Source: Sagittula salina (lineage in GTDB: Bacteria > Pseudomonadota > Alphaproteobacteria > Rhodobacterales > Rhodobacteraceae). Taken from it: a stretch of 64,000 nt of DNA. The notes below the pieces were generated by a model that was not told where the DNA came from, searched no databases, and worked only from the letters and a program-made list of their open reading frames with translations. Shown one piece after another: positions 17,498-27,233 of the stretch (positions are counted from its first letter, which is position 1; each line of letters opens with the position of its first letter). The translations under genes were made by a program, and so were the position numbers. The stretch spans positions 1-64,000 of the forward strand of contig NZ_JAGISH010000013.1 in assembly GCF_017813235.1 (NCBI RefSeq). Direction: 5' to 3'.

Positions 17498-18685
17498 TCA
17501 GGTTTTTTCTCCGCCTGCAGAATAGAGGGTGCGCCAGCGTTCGGCCAGCGTGCCGAGCGAGAAAAGGCGTTCCGCTGCCGCGCGCCCGGTGCTGCCCGCG
17601 CGGGCGCACGCCTCCGGATCCGCCGCCAGATCCTGCAGCGCCGCCGCCATCCCCGCCGCATCGCCCTGCTGCACCACCCGGCCGGCGCCAGTCTCCTCCA
17701 GCATCTCCCGGGCCGAGCAGACCTCGGTGGAGACCACCGGCACGCCGCAGGCCATCGCCTCGATCATGCAGCGTGCCAGGCCCTCGCGCACCGAGGGCAC
17801 CACCACGATGTCGAAGGCCGCGGTCCATTCCGCGACCCGGTCGCTGAAGCCGTGGAAGCGCACGTGCCCGCCGATCCCGGCGCGCTCGACCGCGGCGGCG
17901 CAGGCGCGGGCGTAGCCGTTACCCACCGGGTCGAAGTCGCCCAGCAGGTGGATGCGGATGCGGGGCTGTGCCGCCACCAGGCCGGGCGCCACCTCCGAGA
18001 GGAACTCGAGCTGGCCTTTCTTGGCGAAGACCCCGGCGACGATGCCCACGGAAAGCTCGTCCGGCGAAAGCCCCAGCTCCGTCTTCAGCGCGGCGCGGTC
18101 CGGCGCCGGGCGGAAGCGCTCGAGGTCGACGAGACTGTTCACCGTGGTCAGCTTGCCGGCGGCCTCGGGCAGCGCGGCGGAGACCATCGCGGCCATGTCA
18201 CGCGACAGCGTGACGATGCCCGTCGCCTGCCGCGCCAACCGCCGCCACTGCGGGCCGTAGGCCTCGCCGGGGCACTTGGTGTCGCGGATCGTGTGCAACA
18301 GCGGCAGGCCGCTGTTCCGGGCCACCGGCATCAGGGCCTGAGCGGCGCGGATGTCGTTGGAATGCAGCACCGAGACCGGCGCGGGGCCGCTGCCGCGCGC
18401 CAGCGCACGCAGTCGCAACGACCACAGGCCGAGTTGCAGCGCGCGCAGCGGTCGCGGCCGGGTATCCGAGAGGGGTTGCACGATGACCCGCGCCCCGCCG
18501 GCACGCCAGCGGGCGGTGCGCGCGGTCTCGCGGTTGGTCAGCAGGGTCCAGTCGCATTCCCCGGCCAGCGCCTCGAAGATCTGCGTCGCGCTTTCCATGC
18601 CGCCGTTGGAGCCGCGTCCGGTCTGATAGGCGGCAAAGAGAACGTGCGGTCGGTAGGGGGTGGGAAGGTCACGCGGCATGGTCAT
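17498..18685 (-). CDS. Glycosyltransferase family 4, first gene of the minus-strand operon
   Basis: About 395 residues from ATG 18685 (18679 is also possible; an upstream ATG at 18751 gives an unlikely extension). N-terminal FAAYQTGRGSNGGMESATQIF, donor-site VNSLVDLERFRPAP near 165, GIVAGVFAKKGQLEFL near 195 and VPSVREGLARCMIEAMACGVP near 285 carrying the E(x7)E motif. Its promoter must lie in the 340-bp divergent gap shared with the Wzx gene at 19025. Confidence 0.89.
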   Translation of the reverse strand: MTMPRDLPTPYRPHVLFAAYQTGRGSNGGMESATQIFEALAGECDWTLLTNRETARTARWRAGGARVIVQPLSDTRPRPLRALQLGLWSLRLRALARGSGPAPVSVLHSNDIRAAQALMPVARNSGLPLLHTIRDTKCPGEAYGPQWRRLARQATGIVTLSRDMAAMVSAALPEAAGKLTTVNSLVDLERFRPAPDRAALKTELGLSPDELSVGIVAGVFAKKGQLEFLSEVAPGLVAAQPRIRIHLLGDFDPVGNGYARACAAAVERAGIGGHVRFHGFSDRVAEWTAAFDIVVVPSVREGLARCMIEAMACGVPVVSTEVCSAREMLEETGAGRVVQQGDAAGMAAALQDLAADPEACARAGSTGRAAAERLFSLGTLAERWRTLYSAGGEKT

Positions 18686-19024
18686 GCCCTGCACCGGAAA
18701 GCAGCGATCACTCGCGGCGAAACATGCATGACAAGACCTTTTTTCAACCAATTGCCATGTTGATGCCGAAAGCCCCGCCGAAGGTCAAGGTGGGGACTCG
18801 GAGCGGGCCCACGCTTTACTTCCGCCAGAAGTGCCAATAAACCCGTGATTACTGTCGCGACGCGAGAGGCAACGCGTCGAATCGAACGCTCCTGCACGAG
18901 GATCAGGCGCCGCTTTTCTTCACCCCATTCCATTTTTCCGGTTGTCCATGGTCCCCTTTCACAGGCCGTTCCTTCCTGCCCGTCCCACCGTCCTGACGGC
19001 GCCCGTGTCGCACAGGACCGCGCC
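18686..19024. promoter_or_regulatory. Divergent promoter region of the two polysaccharide operons
   Basis: 339 bases between the minus-strand operon (GT at 17498) and the plus-strand operon (Wzx at 19025). It is less GC-rich near 18730-18770 (TTTTTTCAACCAATTGCCATG), where a promoter would be expected. A run of in-frame codons continues upstream of the Wzx start, so a longer Wzx cannot be fully excluded. No operator was recognised. Confidence 0.45.
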
Positions 19025-20608
19025 ATGATCATGCGGGCCGGCCTCTGGGTTTTCGCCGGCAAGCTGGGCGCCCAGGTCACCCGTCTGGTGCTGGTGATCA
19101 TCCTAGCCCGGCTGCTCAGCCCCGAGGCCTTCGGCGTGGTCGCGGCGGTGCAGGTCATTGTCGCCCTTTCAGAGGTGGTGGTACGTTTCGGAGTCGGCGC
19201 GGCGCTGATCCAGAGCGAGCGGCTGACCCGACGGATCGAGGGCACCGCGATGACGCTGATGCTGCTGCTCGCCGGGATGATCTGTCTGGTGATCTTCGCC
19301 GCCCGCGGCCTGCTGGCGGACTGGATGAACATCCCCGAACTCGTCGAGGTGCTGCCGGTCACTTTGCTGTCCTTCGTGATCGCCGCAGCAACCAACCCCG
19401 CCACCAACCTGATCGCCCGGGAGATGGACTACCGCTTTCTGGCCGGGATCGAGGTGGCGACCTACGCGCTGGGATACGGGCTGGTGGCGGCGGTGCTGGC
19501 CTGGCAGGGCTACTCCTACTGGTCGATGATCATCGGCACCCTGGTCCAGAACCTGCTGCGCGCGATCCTGATCTTCCGGCGCCGCCCGGTGCGGCCGGTA
19601 CTCGTCATCGACCGCACCGAGGCCGCCGGGCTGATCCGCTTCGGCGGCGGCGTTTTCCTGACGCAGATGATGTCCACCCTGGCGCGCCGGGGCGACAATG
19701 CCATCGTCTCCTCGATGTTCGGGGCCGCTGCCTTGGGCTACTACAGCCGGGCCTACGCGCTGATGGACATGACCAACGCGTTGCTCGGCTCGGTCTTCCG
19801 CGAGGTGCTGTTCTCGGGCTTCTCCAAGAAGCGCCGCGAAAGCGGCACCGAGGGCATCGGCGAGGCCTTCCTGATGGCGCATGCCTTCGCCGCGCTGGTC
19901 ATCCTGCCGATCTCGGCGGCGATGTACCTGCTGGCTGACGAGGTGGTGCTGATCCTGCTGGGCCGGAAATGGCAGGAGGTGGTGCCGCTGCTCGAGGTGC
20001 TTTCGCTGGGGATGTACTTCCGGCTGGCCTACAAGGTGTCGGGCGCCTTCAACATGGCCTCGGGCCGGGTCTATGGCAACGCCGCGCGCAACCTAGCCTA
20101 TGTCGTCGAGGTGGTGGCCTTTGGATACCTCGGCGGCAGCATCGCCGGGGTCGAGGGCGTGGCCTGGGGGGTGCTGACGGCCCTCGGGTGCCACTTCGTC
20201 ACCATGACACATTACGCGCTGGGGCCCTGTGGGCTGCGCTGGCCCGCGCTGCTGCGGGCGCTGGCGCCCTTCGTGCTGGCCGCCGGGGCGGGCACGCTGG
20301 CGGCCATGGGCGCCCTGAGTCTGCTGCGCGGCAGTCTGCCCGAGACTGCAACCGCCGTGCTGGCGTCACTTGCGGGCCTGCTGCCCTACCTCGCGGTGCT
20401 GTTCCTGCTGCGCCGCCAGCCGGTACTGGCCCGCGTGCTGCGCCGCTTCGTCAACCTCGTCACGAAGCTGCGCGGCGGCAGGAACGGCGGCGGCAAGAAA
20501 AAGGGCAATCTTGCACCGGGGGGCAGAAACTCCAAGATGGAAAGGCCCTTCCCCTCCGATCCCGAATCTCCGCCTTCGGATACAACCAGCAGAAAGGACG
20601 AGCCGTGA
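19025..20608 (+). CDS. Wzx-type polysaccharide flippase (lipopolysaccharide biosynthesis, MOP superfamily)
   Basis: 527 residues with about 12-14 membrane spans (LWVFAGKLGAQVTRLVLVII, VFVIAAATNPATNLIA-like region, YGLVAAVLAWQGYSYWSMI, FVLAAGAGTLAAMGAL). The opening LARLLSPEAFGVVAAVQVIV is the conserved start of the RfbX/WzxC family. It would flip undecaprenyl-linked repeat units to the periplasm for the Wzy protein. ATG 19025 fits family starts; ATG 19031 is equally possible. A charged tail (GGKKKG, then SDPESPPSD) is unusual. The stop overlaps the next gene's GTG start (GTGA). Confidence 0.9.
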   Translation: MIMRAGLWVFAGKLGAQVTRLVLVIILARLLSPEAFGVVAAVQVIVALSEVVVRFGVGAALIQSERLTRRIEGTAMTLMLLLAGMICLVIFAARGLLADWMNIPELVEVLPVTLLSFVIAAATNPATNLIAREMDYRFLAGIEVATYALGYGLVAAVLAWQGYSYWSMIIGTLVQNLLRAILIFRRRPVRPVLVIDRTEAAGLIRFGGGVFLTQMMSTLARRGDNAIVSSMFGAAALGYYSRAYALMDMTNALLGSVFREVLFSGFSKKRRESGTEGIGEAFLMAHAFAALVILPISAAMYLLADEVVLILLGRKWQEVVPLLEVLSLGMYFRLAYKVSGAFNMASGRVYGNAARNLAYVVEVVAFGYLGGSIAGVEGVAWGVLTALGCHFVTMTHYALGPCGLRWPALLRALAPFVLAAGAGTLAAMGALSLLRGSLPETATAVLASLAGLLPYLAVLFLLRRQPVLARVLRRFVNLVTKLRGGRNGGGKKKGNLAPGGRNSKMERPFPSDPESPPSDTTSRKDEP

Positions 20609-21414
20609 CCCTCACCCTACGATCGTTGACCCGAAGACTGAGGAAAAAGGTCCTGCGGCAGATGGCCCCCCAGCGCCTTTTCAGCGGGCACATCCTCGTC
20701 AACCCGGTGCATCGCGTGCTGTACTTGGCGATCCCGAAATGCGCCAATTCCTCGCTCAAGTCGGCCTTCATCGACAACCTCGACGTCCCTGTTCCCTCCG
20801 AATTGATCGCTGCCATCCCGCCCGAACGGTTGGCCTTCAGCCCGCTTCAGGACGCTGCGGTGAAGGACTGGATGGCGCAGCGACAGCGGCTGGTCGATCG
20901 CAACGCGGTCCTGCCGGGCTATGCGGACTACCGCCGCATTGCCGTGCTGCGCGATCCGCTGGCCCGCGTACGCTCCTGCTGGAAAGACAAGATCGCCCCC
21001 GAGCCGGTTACCGACAGCCGCTTCGTCGAGGGCCGCACCAAGGGCTTTCTGAAATTCGGTGACCTGTTCTACGCCGGGATGAGCTTCGAATCCTTCCTCG
21101 AAGCCGTCGCACAGGTGCCCGACAGCGAGGCCAACCCCCATTTTCGCAGCCAGGCGGACTTTCTGCACGACGATGCCGGCAACCGTCTGGCCGAGACCTT
21201 TTTCTTCGTGGAGACCCTGAACGCCGGCATCGCCGCTGCCGACCCCGAGATCCGCGCCTGCTTCGCGGGCCTCGGACAGAAGAATATCAAGTCCGGGGGC
21301 TCCCCCGCACCGGAGATCTCCGGCAAGGCGCGGGCCATCCTGCGGGGTCGCTACGCGAAGGACTACGCCATGCTGGCCTCGCTCGGCACCCCCTTGCCCT
21401 TCGACCTGACCTGA
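20605..21414 (+). CDS. Sulfotransferase-2 family (HNK-1/chondroitin-type) protein
   Basis: 269 residues from the GTG at 20605, which overlaps the Wzx stop and has AAAGGA five to ten bases upstream; the first ATG (20662) would remove the basic N-terminus. The 5'-phosphosulfate loop is LAIPKCANSSLKSAF near 39 and the 3'-phosphate region RRIAVLRDPLARVRSCWKDK near 110. The IPKCANSS form is typical of sulfotransferase-2 proteins. Co-transcribed with the flippase and GT4 genes. Acceptor unknown. Confidence 0.87.
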   Translation: MTLTLRSLTRRLRKKVLRQMAPQRLFSGHILVNPVHRVLYLAIPKCANSSLKSAFIDNLDVPVPSELIAAIPPERLAFSPLQDAAVKDWMAQRQRLVDRNAVLPGYADYRRIAVLRDPLARVRSCWKDKIAPEPVTDSRFVEGRTKGFLKFGDLFYAGMSFESFLEAVAQVPDSEANPHFRSQADFLHDDAGNRLAETFFFVETLNAGIAAADPEIRACFAGLGQKNIKSGGSPAPEISGKARAILRGRYAKDYAMLASLGTPLPFDLT

Positions 21415-21446
21415 ATCGGACGGTTCCCCGCTTCGAGGAGATGCGC

Positions 21447-22559
21447 GTGAATATCCTCTACGCCAGCAATTCCGACTTCGCGTCGCGCCAGGCCAACGCC
21501 ATCCAGGTGATGAACATGAGCCGGGCCTTCGCCCGCCAGGGCCATCCAGTGGTGCTCTCCGGGTTCGGCCCCGCCCTGGCTTCCGACGGCGGGTTGACCC
21601 TTCAGCTGCTGCGCTGGCCCTGGCAAAGGCTACGGCTTCGGATGCTGCTGTGGCACACCCGGCGCCAAGTTGTGCGCCATCGCCCTGATCTGGTCTTCAC
21701 GCGGCACGCCCTTCTGGCGCGGCAGGCGCGCAGCCTCGGGGTGCCGGTGGCTCTGGAACTGCACAGCCTGCCAAGGCCGGACAGCACCGCCAGCGGCGTG
21801 CTGCGCAGCCTGCTGAACGACCCCGGCATACGGCGGGTGGTGACGATCTCGCGCGGGCTGGCTGACGACCTGAAGGCGCAATATGCCGTCGAGGCAGCCC
21901 GGGTGGTGGTGGCCCACGACGGCGCCGAGGCCGGACCGAAGCCGCGCGCTGCCGGCGCGCAGGCCGGCGCGCTGCGCGCCGGCTACTTCGGCCACCTCTA
22001 CCCCGGCAAGGGCATGGAGATGATCGCCGCCCTCGCCCCGGCGGTCCCCGAGACCCGGTTCGAGGTCTACGGCGGCACCGAAGACGACATCGCGCGCTGG
22101 CGCAGCCAGACCGCCGGGCTGCCGAACCTGACGCTGCACGGCCACATTCCGCACGCCGAGGTCGCCGCCCGCCAGGCGGAATGCGACATCCTGCTTGCAC
22201 CCTACGCGCAGCAGGTCAGCCATTCCGGCGGCGGCGACATCTCGCGCTGGATGTCGCCGCTGAAGCTGTTCGAGTACATGGCCGCGGGCCGGCCGGTGGT
22301 GACCTCCGATATGGCGGTCCTGCGCGAGATCCTGACCCACGGCGAAACCGCCATCCTCTGCCCTCCCGACGATGTCGGGGCATGGGCCGCCGGCCTGCGC
22401 CGGCTTGCCGGTGACGCCCCGCTGCGAGAGCGGCTCGGCGCGGCGGGGCGGGACCTTCTGGAACGGGAATACACCTGGGACCGGCGGGCCGAGCGAGTCC
22501 TCGAGGGACTCGGGCCTGACCGGTCCGCCGCCACCGCTTGCCGCGACAGCGCGCCCTGA
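21447..22559 (+). CDS. Glycosyltransferase family 4
   Basis: About 370 residues. N-terminal ILYASNSDFASRQANAIQVM, then HTRRQVVRHRPDLVFTRHALLA; donor half with GYFGHLYPGKGMEMIAAL near 180 and SPLKLFEYMAAGRPVVTSDM near 272, where the first glutamate of the GT4 motif sits in KLFEYMAAG. The start is uncertain: GAGGAG at 21435-21440 abuts an ATG at 21441 but is well spaced (six bases) for the in-frame GTG at 21447, so GTG is preferred. It is 26-32 bases after the sulfotransferase. Confidence 0.88.
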   Translation: MNILYASNSDFASRQANAIQVMNMSRAFARQGHPVVLSGFGPALASDGGLTLQLLRWPWQRLRLRMLLWHTRRQVVRHRPDLVFTRHALLARQARSLGVPVALELHSLPRPDSTASGVLRSLLNDPGIRRVVTISRGLADDLKAQYAVEAARVVVAHDGAEAGPKPRAAGAQAGALRAGYFGHLYPGKGMEMIAALAPAVPETRFEVYGGTEDDIARWRSQTAGLPNLTLHGHIPHAEVAARQAECDILLAPYAQQVSHSGGGDISRWMSPLKLFEYMAAGRPVVTSDMAVLREILTHGETAILCPPDDVGAWAAGLRRLAGDAPLRERLGAAGRDLLEREYTWDRRAERVLEGLGPDRSAATACRDSAP

Positions 22560-22623
22560 CATACCCTGCGGGTGATCCCGCGCGCCGGGCGGCGCGGGTG
22601 CCGCAACACGAGGAGCCATCGCC

Positions 22624-23247
22624 TTGAAACGCATCTTCGCCGTCGGCCCCAACAAATGCGGCACGAACAGCATCAACCAGTTCCTCGAGGCCAACGGCAT
22701 CCCGGCGATGCACTGGGACAAGGGCCGGCTGGCCCGCCGTATCGTCTCCAATGCCTCGGCCGGCATAGACCCGCTGCGCGGTTACGAAGACTATCGCGGC
22801 TTCACCGACATCTTCAGCGTCTCCGAGGAACTTTACCTGAGCCCTGTGCTGATCTTCGACATCCTGCGCCGTGCCTACCCCGACGATATCTACGTGCTGA
22901 ACCTGCGGTCCTTCGAGAACTGGCACCGCTCGCGCGACAACCACCGCAAGGGCAGCCCGCGGCCGACGATCACCGCGCGGCTGGAGGCGCTATTCGGCAG
23001 CGACTACGACGCGCGCACCGAGTACGAGGCCTTCGCCCGCCTGAAGCAGAATCCCCCAGCCCGCTTCCATGTGCTGGATCTGGAGCAGGAGGACGCCTTC
23101 GAGACGCTGGCGGTGTTCCTCGAGGCACAGGGCTTCGAGATCTGCGAGCGCGCACCCCGGCATGCCAACCGCACCGCCGACCTCCCCCGTCCCGGACGGC
23201 TGGGCCGCGTGCTGAACCGCCTCCGGCGCGGGTTCCGGCGCGCCTGA
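22624..23247 (+). CDS. Sulfotransferase-like protein (short)
   Basis: 207 residues from the TTG-preceded frame beginning MKRIFAVGPNKCGTNSINQFL-like; the loop GPNKCGTNSI is the 5'-phosphosulfate site and YVLNLRSFENWHRSRDNH near 95 replaces the usual 3'-phosphate RDP segment with LRSFENW, as in the bacterial group of sulfotransferases common in roseobacters. It is shorter than its neighbours. Located 64 bases after the GT4 gene and convergent with an ST pseudogene 30 bases downstream. Activity is likely but not certain. Confidence 0.75.
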   Translation: MKRIFAVGPNKCGTNSINQFLEANGIPAMHWDKGRLARRIVSNASAGIDPLRGYEDYRGFTDIFSVSEELYLSPVLIFDILRRAYPDDIYVLNLRSFENWHRSRDNHRKGSPRPTITARLEALFGSDYDARTEYEAFARLKQNPPARFHVLDLEQEDAFETLAVFLEAQGFEICERAPRHANRTADLPRPGRLGRVLNRLRRGFRRA

Positions 23248-23277
23248 TCTTCCGGACTGCTTGCTTGGACCCCGGGC

Positions 23278-23966
23278 TCAGATCCCCAGCGCTTTTGCCG
23301 TTGGCCAGCAGGTGCGGACCTGCTCGGCGCCGAATGTCTCCACACCGAAGGCACAGGCGTCGCGGAAGCGCTCAGCGAGCTGGCGCCGGGCGGTCTCCGA
23401 TAGGCTGACGGACTTCGGCGAAGGATTGATGTTGCGGCCAAAGTCCGGCGCCTCGAGCGGCAGGTCGAGGAAGGCAGCCACCGCGACCACTGCTTCAGGG
23501 GTGAACTGGGTCTCGGAGAGACCCAGATGCAGCTCCTCGGCGGGCGAAGACAACCCGCAACCGCGTCACCGCCGTGCGGTAGTCGCCGTTGCGCGCTAAG
23601 GAGGCGCCCTCGACCGCCTGTAGCAGGTGCGCCTCCTCCGAATCGCCCGCGACCTGCGCCAGCTGGTAGCGGAACTTGCCCGGCTTCTTGCGGTACATGC
23701 ACACCGCCCACCAGGCCCGCTCCACCGGGTCGCGCATCAGGTAGACCGCCTTTATAGCCACGCCGCTATCGCCACGCCGCGGCGGGTCAGCTCAACTTTC
23801 GCCGCGCGCAGCATGTCCTCCGAGAGCCCGGCGTAAACAGGCGAGAAATCCCCGCTCAGCCGGAGCCAACATGAGCGCAAATCCACCCTGGTCTCGGCCC
23901 GCCGGCAAAGCCGGTCGTGCAGGAAATCACTGAAATCCAGGGAAAACCCGGCCTCCCTGCTCTACA
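23278..23966 (-). pseudogene. Sulfotransferase pseudogene (5' truncated, two frameshifts)
   Basis: Read on the minus strand, three frame segments join into one sulfotransferase: FSLDFSDFLHDRLCRRAE ... ELTRRGVAI; then KAVYLMRDPVERAWWAV ... YRTAVTRLR, with the 3'-phosphate motif LMRDPVERAW; then AEELHLGLSETQFTPEA ... AKALGI and stop. The first frameshift is a 14-base tandem duplication at 23753-23778 (removing it restores RRGVAIKAVYL); the second lies near 23545. The N-terminus with the 5'-phosphosulfate loop is absent and a stop precedes residue REAGFSL. The gene is therefore inactive. Confidence 0.82.
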
Positions 23967-24089
23967 CACGGCACCTTCACCGTCCCGGCGGCTCAGGCAA
24001 GAACTGCGCAACATTGCCACTAGGGAATTATTCAAGTAGCCCCTGGGGCCACCCTAGGCGTGGATTTCCAGATTACATTGAAATTGAAG

Positions 24090-26063
24090 ATGAGCACACA
24101 TAGCCCGATTTCCTACCGGCCCGAGATCGACGGGCTGCGCACCATCGCCGTGGTTCCGGTGATCCTCTACCACCTCAAGATACCGATAGCCGGCGGCACG
24201 CTGCTGCCGGGCGGTTTCCTCGGGGTCGACGTCTTCTTCGTCATCTCGGGCTTCCTGATCACCCAGATCCTGCTAGCCGAGCGCGAGCGCACCGGCCGGT
24301 TCAGCCTCTGGCGCTTCTACCAGCGCCGCGCTCGGCGTATCCTGCCGGCACTGCTTATGGTGATGCTGGCCTCGGCGGTGGCTGCTTGGGCGATCATGCA
24401 ACCCGACGAGTTGCGCCGCTTTTCCGAGAGCGCCGTGGCCGCGCTCGCCTTTGTCAGCAACATTTTTTGGTACTTCCGGCTAGGCGAATACGGCGCACAG
24501 TCGGGCCTAATGCAGCCCATGCTGCACACTTGGAGCCTAGCCATTGAGGAGCAGTTCTACTTGGTGTTCCCGCTGCTGCTGATGGCGCTGCCGGTGCGCC
24601 AGCCGCGGCTGGTGGCCGGCGTGCTGATCGGGCTGCTGCTGGCTAGCCTGATACTGGCGCAGGCCACCACGCTGTGGAACCATGACCTGTCGTTCTTCTC
24701 GCCGGTGAGCCGGGCCTGGGAACTGCTCGCCGGGGCGCTGCTAGCGGTGGCGGCGCGCCGCCTGCCCGGGCGCGCCCTGCCGGCCTGGGGGGGCCTCGGC
24801 CGCCTACTGCCGGCGCTGGCGCTGGCGGTGCTACTGGCCAGCATGGCTCTGGTCCACCTGCCGGAGGTCGACCACCCGGGCCTGGTCAGCCTGCCCACGG
24901 TGCTGGCCACCATGGTGCTGCTCTGGTTCACCCGGCCGAGCGAGCCGGTCACCCGACTGCTCTCGTTGCCGCCCGTGGTCTACATCGGCAAGCTGTCCTA
25001 CTCGCTCTACCTCTGGCACTTCCCGATCTTCGCCTTCGGCCGGCTGTGCGCCGTCGACCTGCCCGGCCCGCTCGACTGGGCGGCCTGGGTGCTGCTGACC
25101 CTCGCCTGCTCGATCGCCGGCTACCACCTGGTCGAACGCCGCTTCCGCTTCGACGTCGGCAACCGAGCGCTGGCCGCCACCCTGCTCGTCTCGGTGGCGC
25201 TGGTGGTCGGCTTCGCGGGGCTGGTGCGGGAGACCAACCTGCTGGTCCGTGAACGCGACGGCGACCTGGTCGCACTCTACGGCGCCAACGAGATGGACAA
25301 CAAGAAACTGGCCGCGCGGTCATGGTCGATCCTCGACCAGCTGGCCGGCGACGAGAAAATCCGTGGCACCAAGGCCGCGCGCGGCCCCTCGCGTGACGAG
25401 AGCACGCGCAACTGGTTCACCGCCCCCGAGGCGCTGCACGTGCTGATCGTCGGCAACTCGCACTCCAAGGACCTGTTCAACGCGCTCCACCTGAACGCCG
25501 AGGCCTTCCCCGGCATGCAGTTCGCGCGTTTCGGCATGGCCACCGCCTTTCCCGAAGACCAACGCCGGACGCTCTATGCCGCGCCGAACTTCGCCGCTGC
25601 CGACGTGGTGCTGATCGCGCCGCGCTATGCCGACGATTACGCCGCCCGGCTTCCCGGCTTTATCGCCGAGCTGCAGGAGCGGGGCAAGCGGGTGGCGCTG
25701 GTCGACAACACCGCGGAGGTCGTCTCGCCGGGGACGCTGCCGATCGTCGACTGGTTCATCCACCGCTACCGCGCCACACCCGAGCCCGACGCCATCAATG
25801 GCCGGGCCTACAAGGCGGAATCGAGCAAGCCGAAGCGCACCAATGCCGTGCTGGCGCAGATCGCCGGGCGCGCCGGTGAGCCGCTGCTGTCGCGCCGGGA
25901 GCTGCTTTGCGACGATGCCGCGCAGCGCTGCACCGTGCTCACCCCCGAGGGCCGCAAGGCGATGTACGACTACGGCCACTGGACGCTGGAGGGCGCCGCC
26001 CATTTCGGCGCCTTGGCCGCCGAGCGCGACTGGCTGGCGCCGCTGCGGGACCAGCCGCGCTGA
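24090..26063 (+). CDS. Acyltransferase 3 (OafA/YrhL-like) with C-terminal SGNH domain
   Basis: About 657 residues. The N-terminal membrane domain begins YRPEIDGLRTIAVVPVILYHL with the conserved histidine after ten residues of the acyltransferase-3 family, followed by FLGVDVFFVISGFLIT and a series of spans to about residue 390, including RRARRILPAL. The C-terminal part (from about 425) carries HVLIVGNSHSKDLFN, a GNSHS nucleophile block of SGNH esterase/acyltransferases, and DYGHWTLEGA near the end supplying the Asp/His pair. Such proteins O-acetylate surface polysaccharides in the periplasm. A GTG at 24060 is an alternative start. It probably adds acetyl groups alongside sulfate. Confidence 0.9.
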   Translation: MSTHSPISYRPEIDGLRTIAVVPVILYHLKIPIAGGTLLPGGFLGVDVFFVISGFLITQILLAERERTGRFSLWRFYQRRARRILPALLMVMLASAVAAWAIMQPDELRRFSESAVAALAFVSNIFWYFRLGEYGAQSGLMQPMLHTWSLAIEEQFYLVFPLLLMALPVRQPRLVAGVLIGLLLASLILAQATTLWNHDLSFFSPVSRAWELLAGALLAVAARRLPGRALPAWGGLGRLLPALALAVLLASMALVHLPEVDHPGLVSLPTVLATMVLLWFTRPSEPVTRLLSLPPVVYIGKLSYSLYLWHFPIFAFGRLCAVDLPGPLDWAAWVLLTLACSIAGYHLVERRFRFDVGNRALAATLLVSVALVVGFAGLVRETNLLVRERDGDLVALYGANEMDNKKLAARSWSILDQLAGDEKIRGTKAARGPSRDESTRNWFTAPEALHVLIVGNSHSKDLFNALHLNAEAFPGMQFARFGMATAFPEDQRRTLYAAPNFAAADVVLIAPRYADDYAARLPGFIAELQERGKRVALVDNTAEVVSPGTLPIVDWFIHRYRATPEPDAINGRAYKAESSKPKRTNAVLAQIAGRAGEPLLSRRELLCDDAAQRCTVLTPEGRKAMYDYGHWTLEGAAHFGALAAERDWLAPLRDQPR

Positions 26064-26255
26064 GACACCCGCTACTTTCTACGCGCCGCTCTACGCCCGG
26101 AGGGATGGCAGAACTTGTGGCGGAGACCGGCTCAGTCCAGCTTTGCGTGGACGACGCCGACGGGGCGCTGAAGGTGAATTTTGGAAGCGGCGCAGTTCAG
26201 ACCCTCGCAGCGCTCGGGACCGTAACCTGTGCGGCGGCATCCCAGCCCGCAGGGC

Positions 26256-27233
26256 TCAGGCCATGCCCAGCTTGGGCAGCAGCCGGCGGAAGTAGGCGAT
26301 GGTGCGCTCCAGCCCATCGTCGAGCGCGACGGTCGGGACCCAGTCGAGGCCCTCGCGGGCCCGGGTGATGTCGGGGCGGCGCTGCAGCGGGTCATCGCTC
26401 GGCAACGGGCGCTGCTCGATCCGCGAAGCCGAGCCGGTCATCGTCACAACCTTCTCAGCCAACTCGCGGATGGTGAACTCGCTAGGGTTGCCCAGATTCA
26501 CCGGCCCGGTGATCCCGGCGTCGCTCTCCATCAGCCGCATGAACCCCTCCACTAGGTCGTCGACGTAGCAAAAGCTGCGGGTCTGGCTGCCGTCGCCGTA
26601 GATGGTGATCGGGTCGCCCATCAGCGCCTGCACGATGAAGTTGGAGACCACGCGACCGTCAGCGTGGTGCATGCGCGGGCCATAGGTGTTGAAGATCCGT
26701 GCCACCTTGATCTCCAGCCCGTGCTGGCGGTGGTAGTCGAAGAACAGCGTCTCGGCGCAGCGCTTGCCCTCGTCGTAGCAGGAGCGGATGCCGATCGGGT
26801 TCACGTTGCCCCAGTAGGTTTCTGGCTGGGGATGCACCGAGGGGTCGCCGTAGACCTCCGAGGTGGAGGCCTGGAAGATGCGGCAGCGCAGGCGCTTGGC
26901 CAGGCCCAGCATGTTGATCGCGCCATGCACCGAGGTCTTGGTGGTCTGCACCGGGTCGTGCTGGTAATGCACCGGAGAGGCAGGGCAGGCGAGGTTGTAG
27001 ATCTCGTCGACCTCCACGAAGAGCGGAAAGGTCACGTCGTGGCGCATGAACTCGAACCGCGGGTTGTCGTGCAGGTGGTCGATGTTGCGCTTGGTGCCAG
27101 TGAAAAGGTTGTCGACGCAGAGCACCTCGTGGCCCTGGTTGAGCAAGCGGTCGACGAGATGGGACCCCAAGAAGCCGGCCCCGCCGGTGACGAGGATCCG
27201 TTTTCGACTGTCGTAAAGGCGCGGCATCCACAA
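26256..27233 (-). CDS. uxs: UDP-glucuronate decarboxylase (UDP-xylose synthase)
   Basis: 325 residues of the extended short-chain dehydrogenase family. NAD-binding VTGGAGFLGSHLVDRLL near 15-31, then VDNLFTGTKRNIDHL, the catalytic segment STSEVYGDP and YDEGKRCAE (Tyr/Lys pair), and the Uxs-typical ACPASPVHYQHDP and YGPRMHHADGRVVSNF. It converts UDP-glucuronate to UDP-xylose. The UDP-glucuronate comes from Ugd, whose gene starts on the opposite strand 224 bases away, so the pair forms a UDP-xylose supply unit. ATG 27227 is an alternative start. Confidence 0.94.
   Translation of the reverse strand: MWMPRLYDSRKRILVTGGAGFLGSHLVDRLLNQGHEVLCVDNLFTGTKRNIDHLHDNPRFEFMRHDVTFPLFVEVDEIYNLACPASPVHYQHDPVQTTKTSVHGAINMLGLAKRLRCRIFQASTSEVYGDPSVHPQPETYWGNVNPIGIRSCYDEGKRCAETLFFDYHRQHGLEIKVARIFNTYGPRMHHADGRVVSNFIVQALMGDPITIYGDGSQTRSFCYVDDLVEGFMRLMESDAGITGPVNLGNPSEFTIRELAEKVVTMTGSASRIEQRPLPSDDPLQRRPDITRAREGLDWVPTVALDDGLERTIAYFRRLLPKLGMA

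Noticed and set aside
26064..26255. Short open frame (MAELVAETGSVQLCVDD...) between the acyltransferase and uxs
   Set aside because: It runs into the minus-strand uxs gene without its own stop before it, has no clear ribosome-binding site and no recognisable family; treated as chance or remnant.
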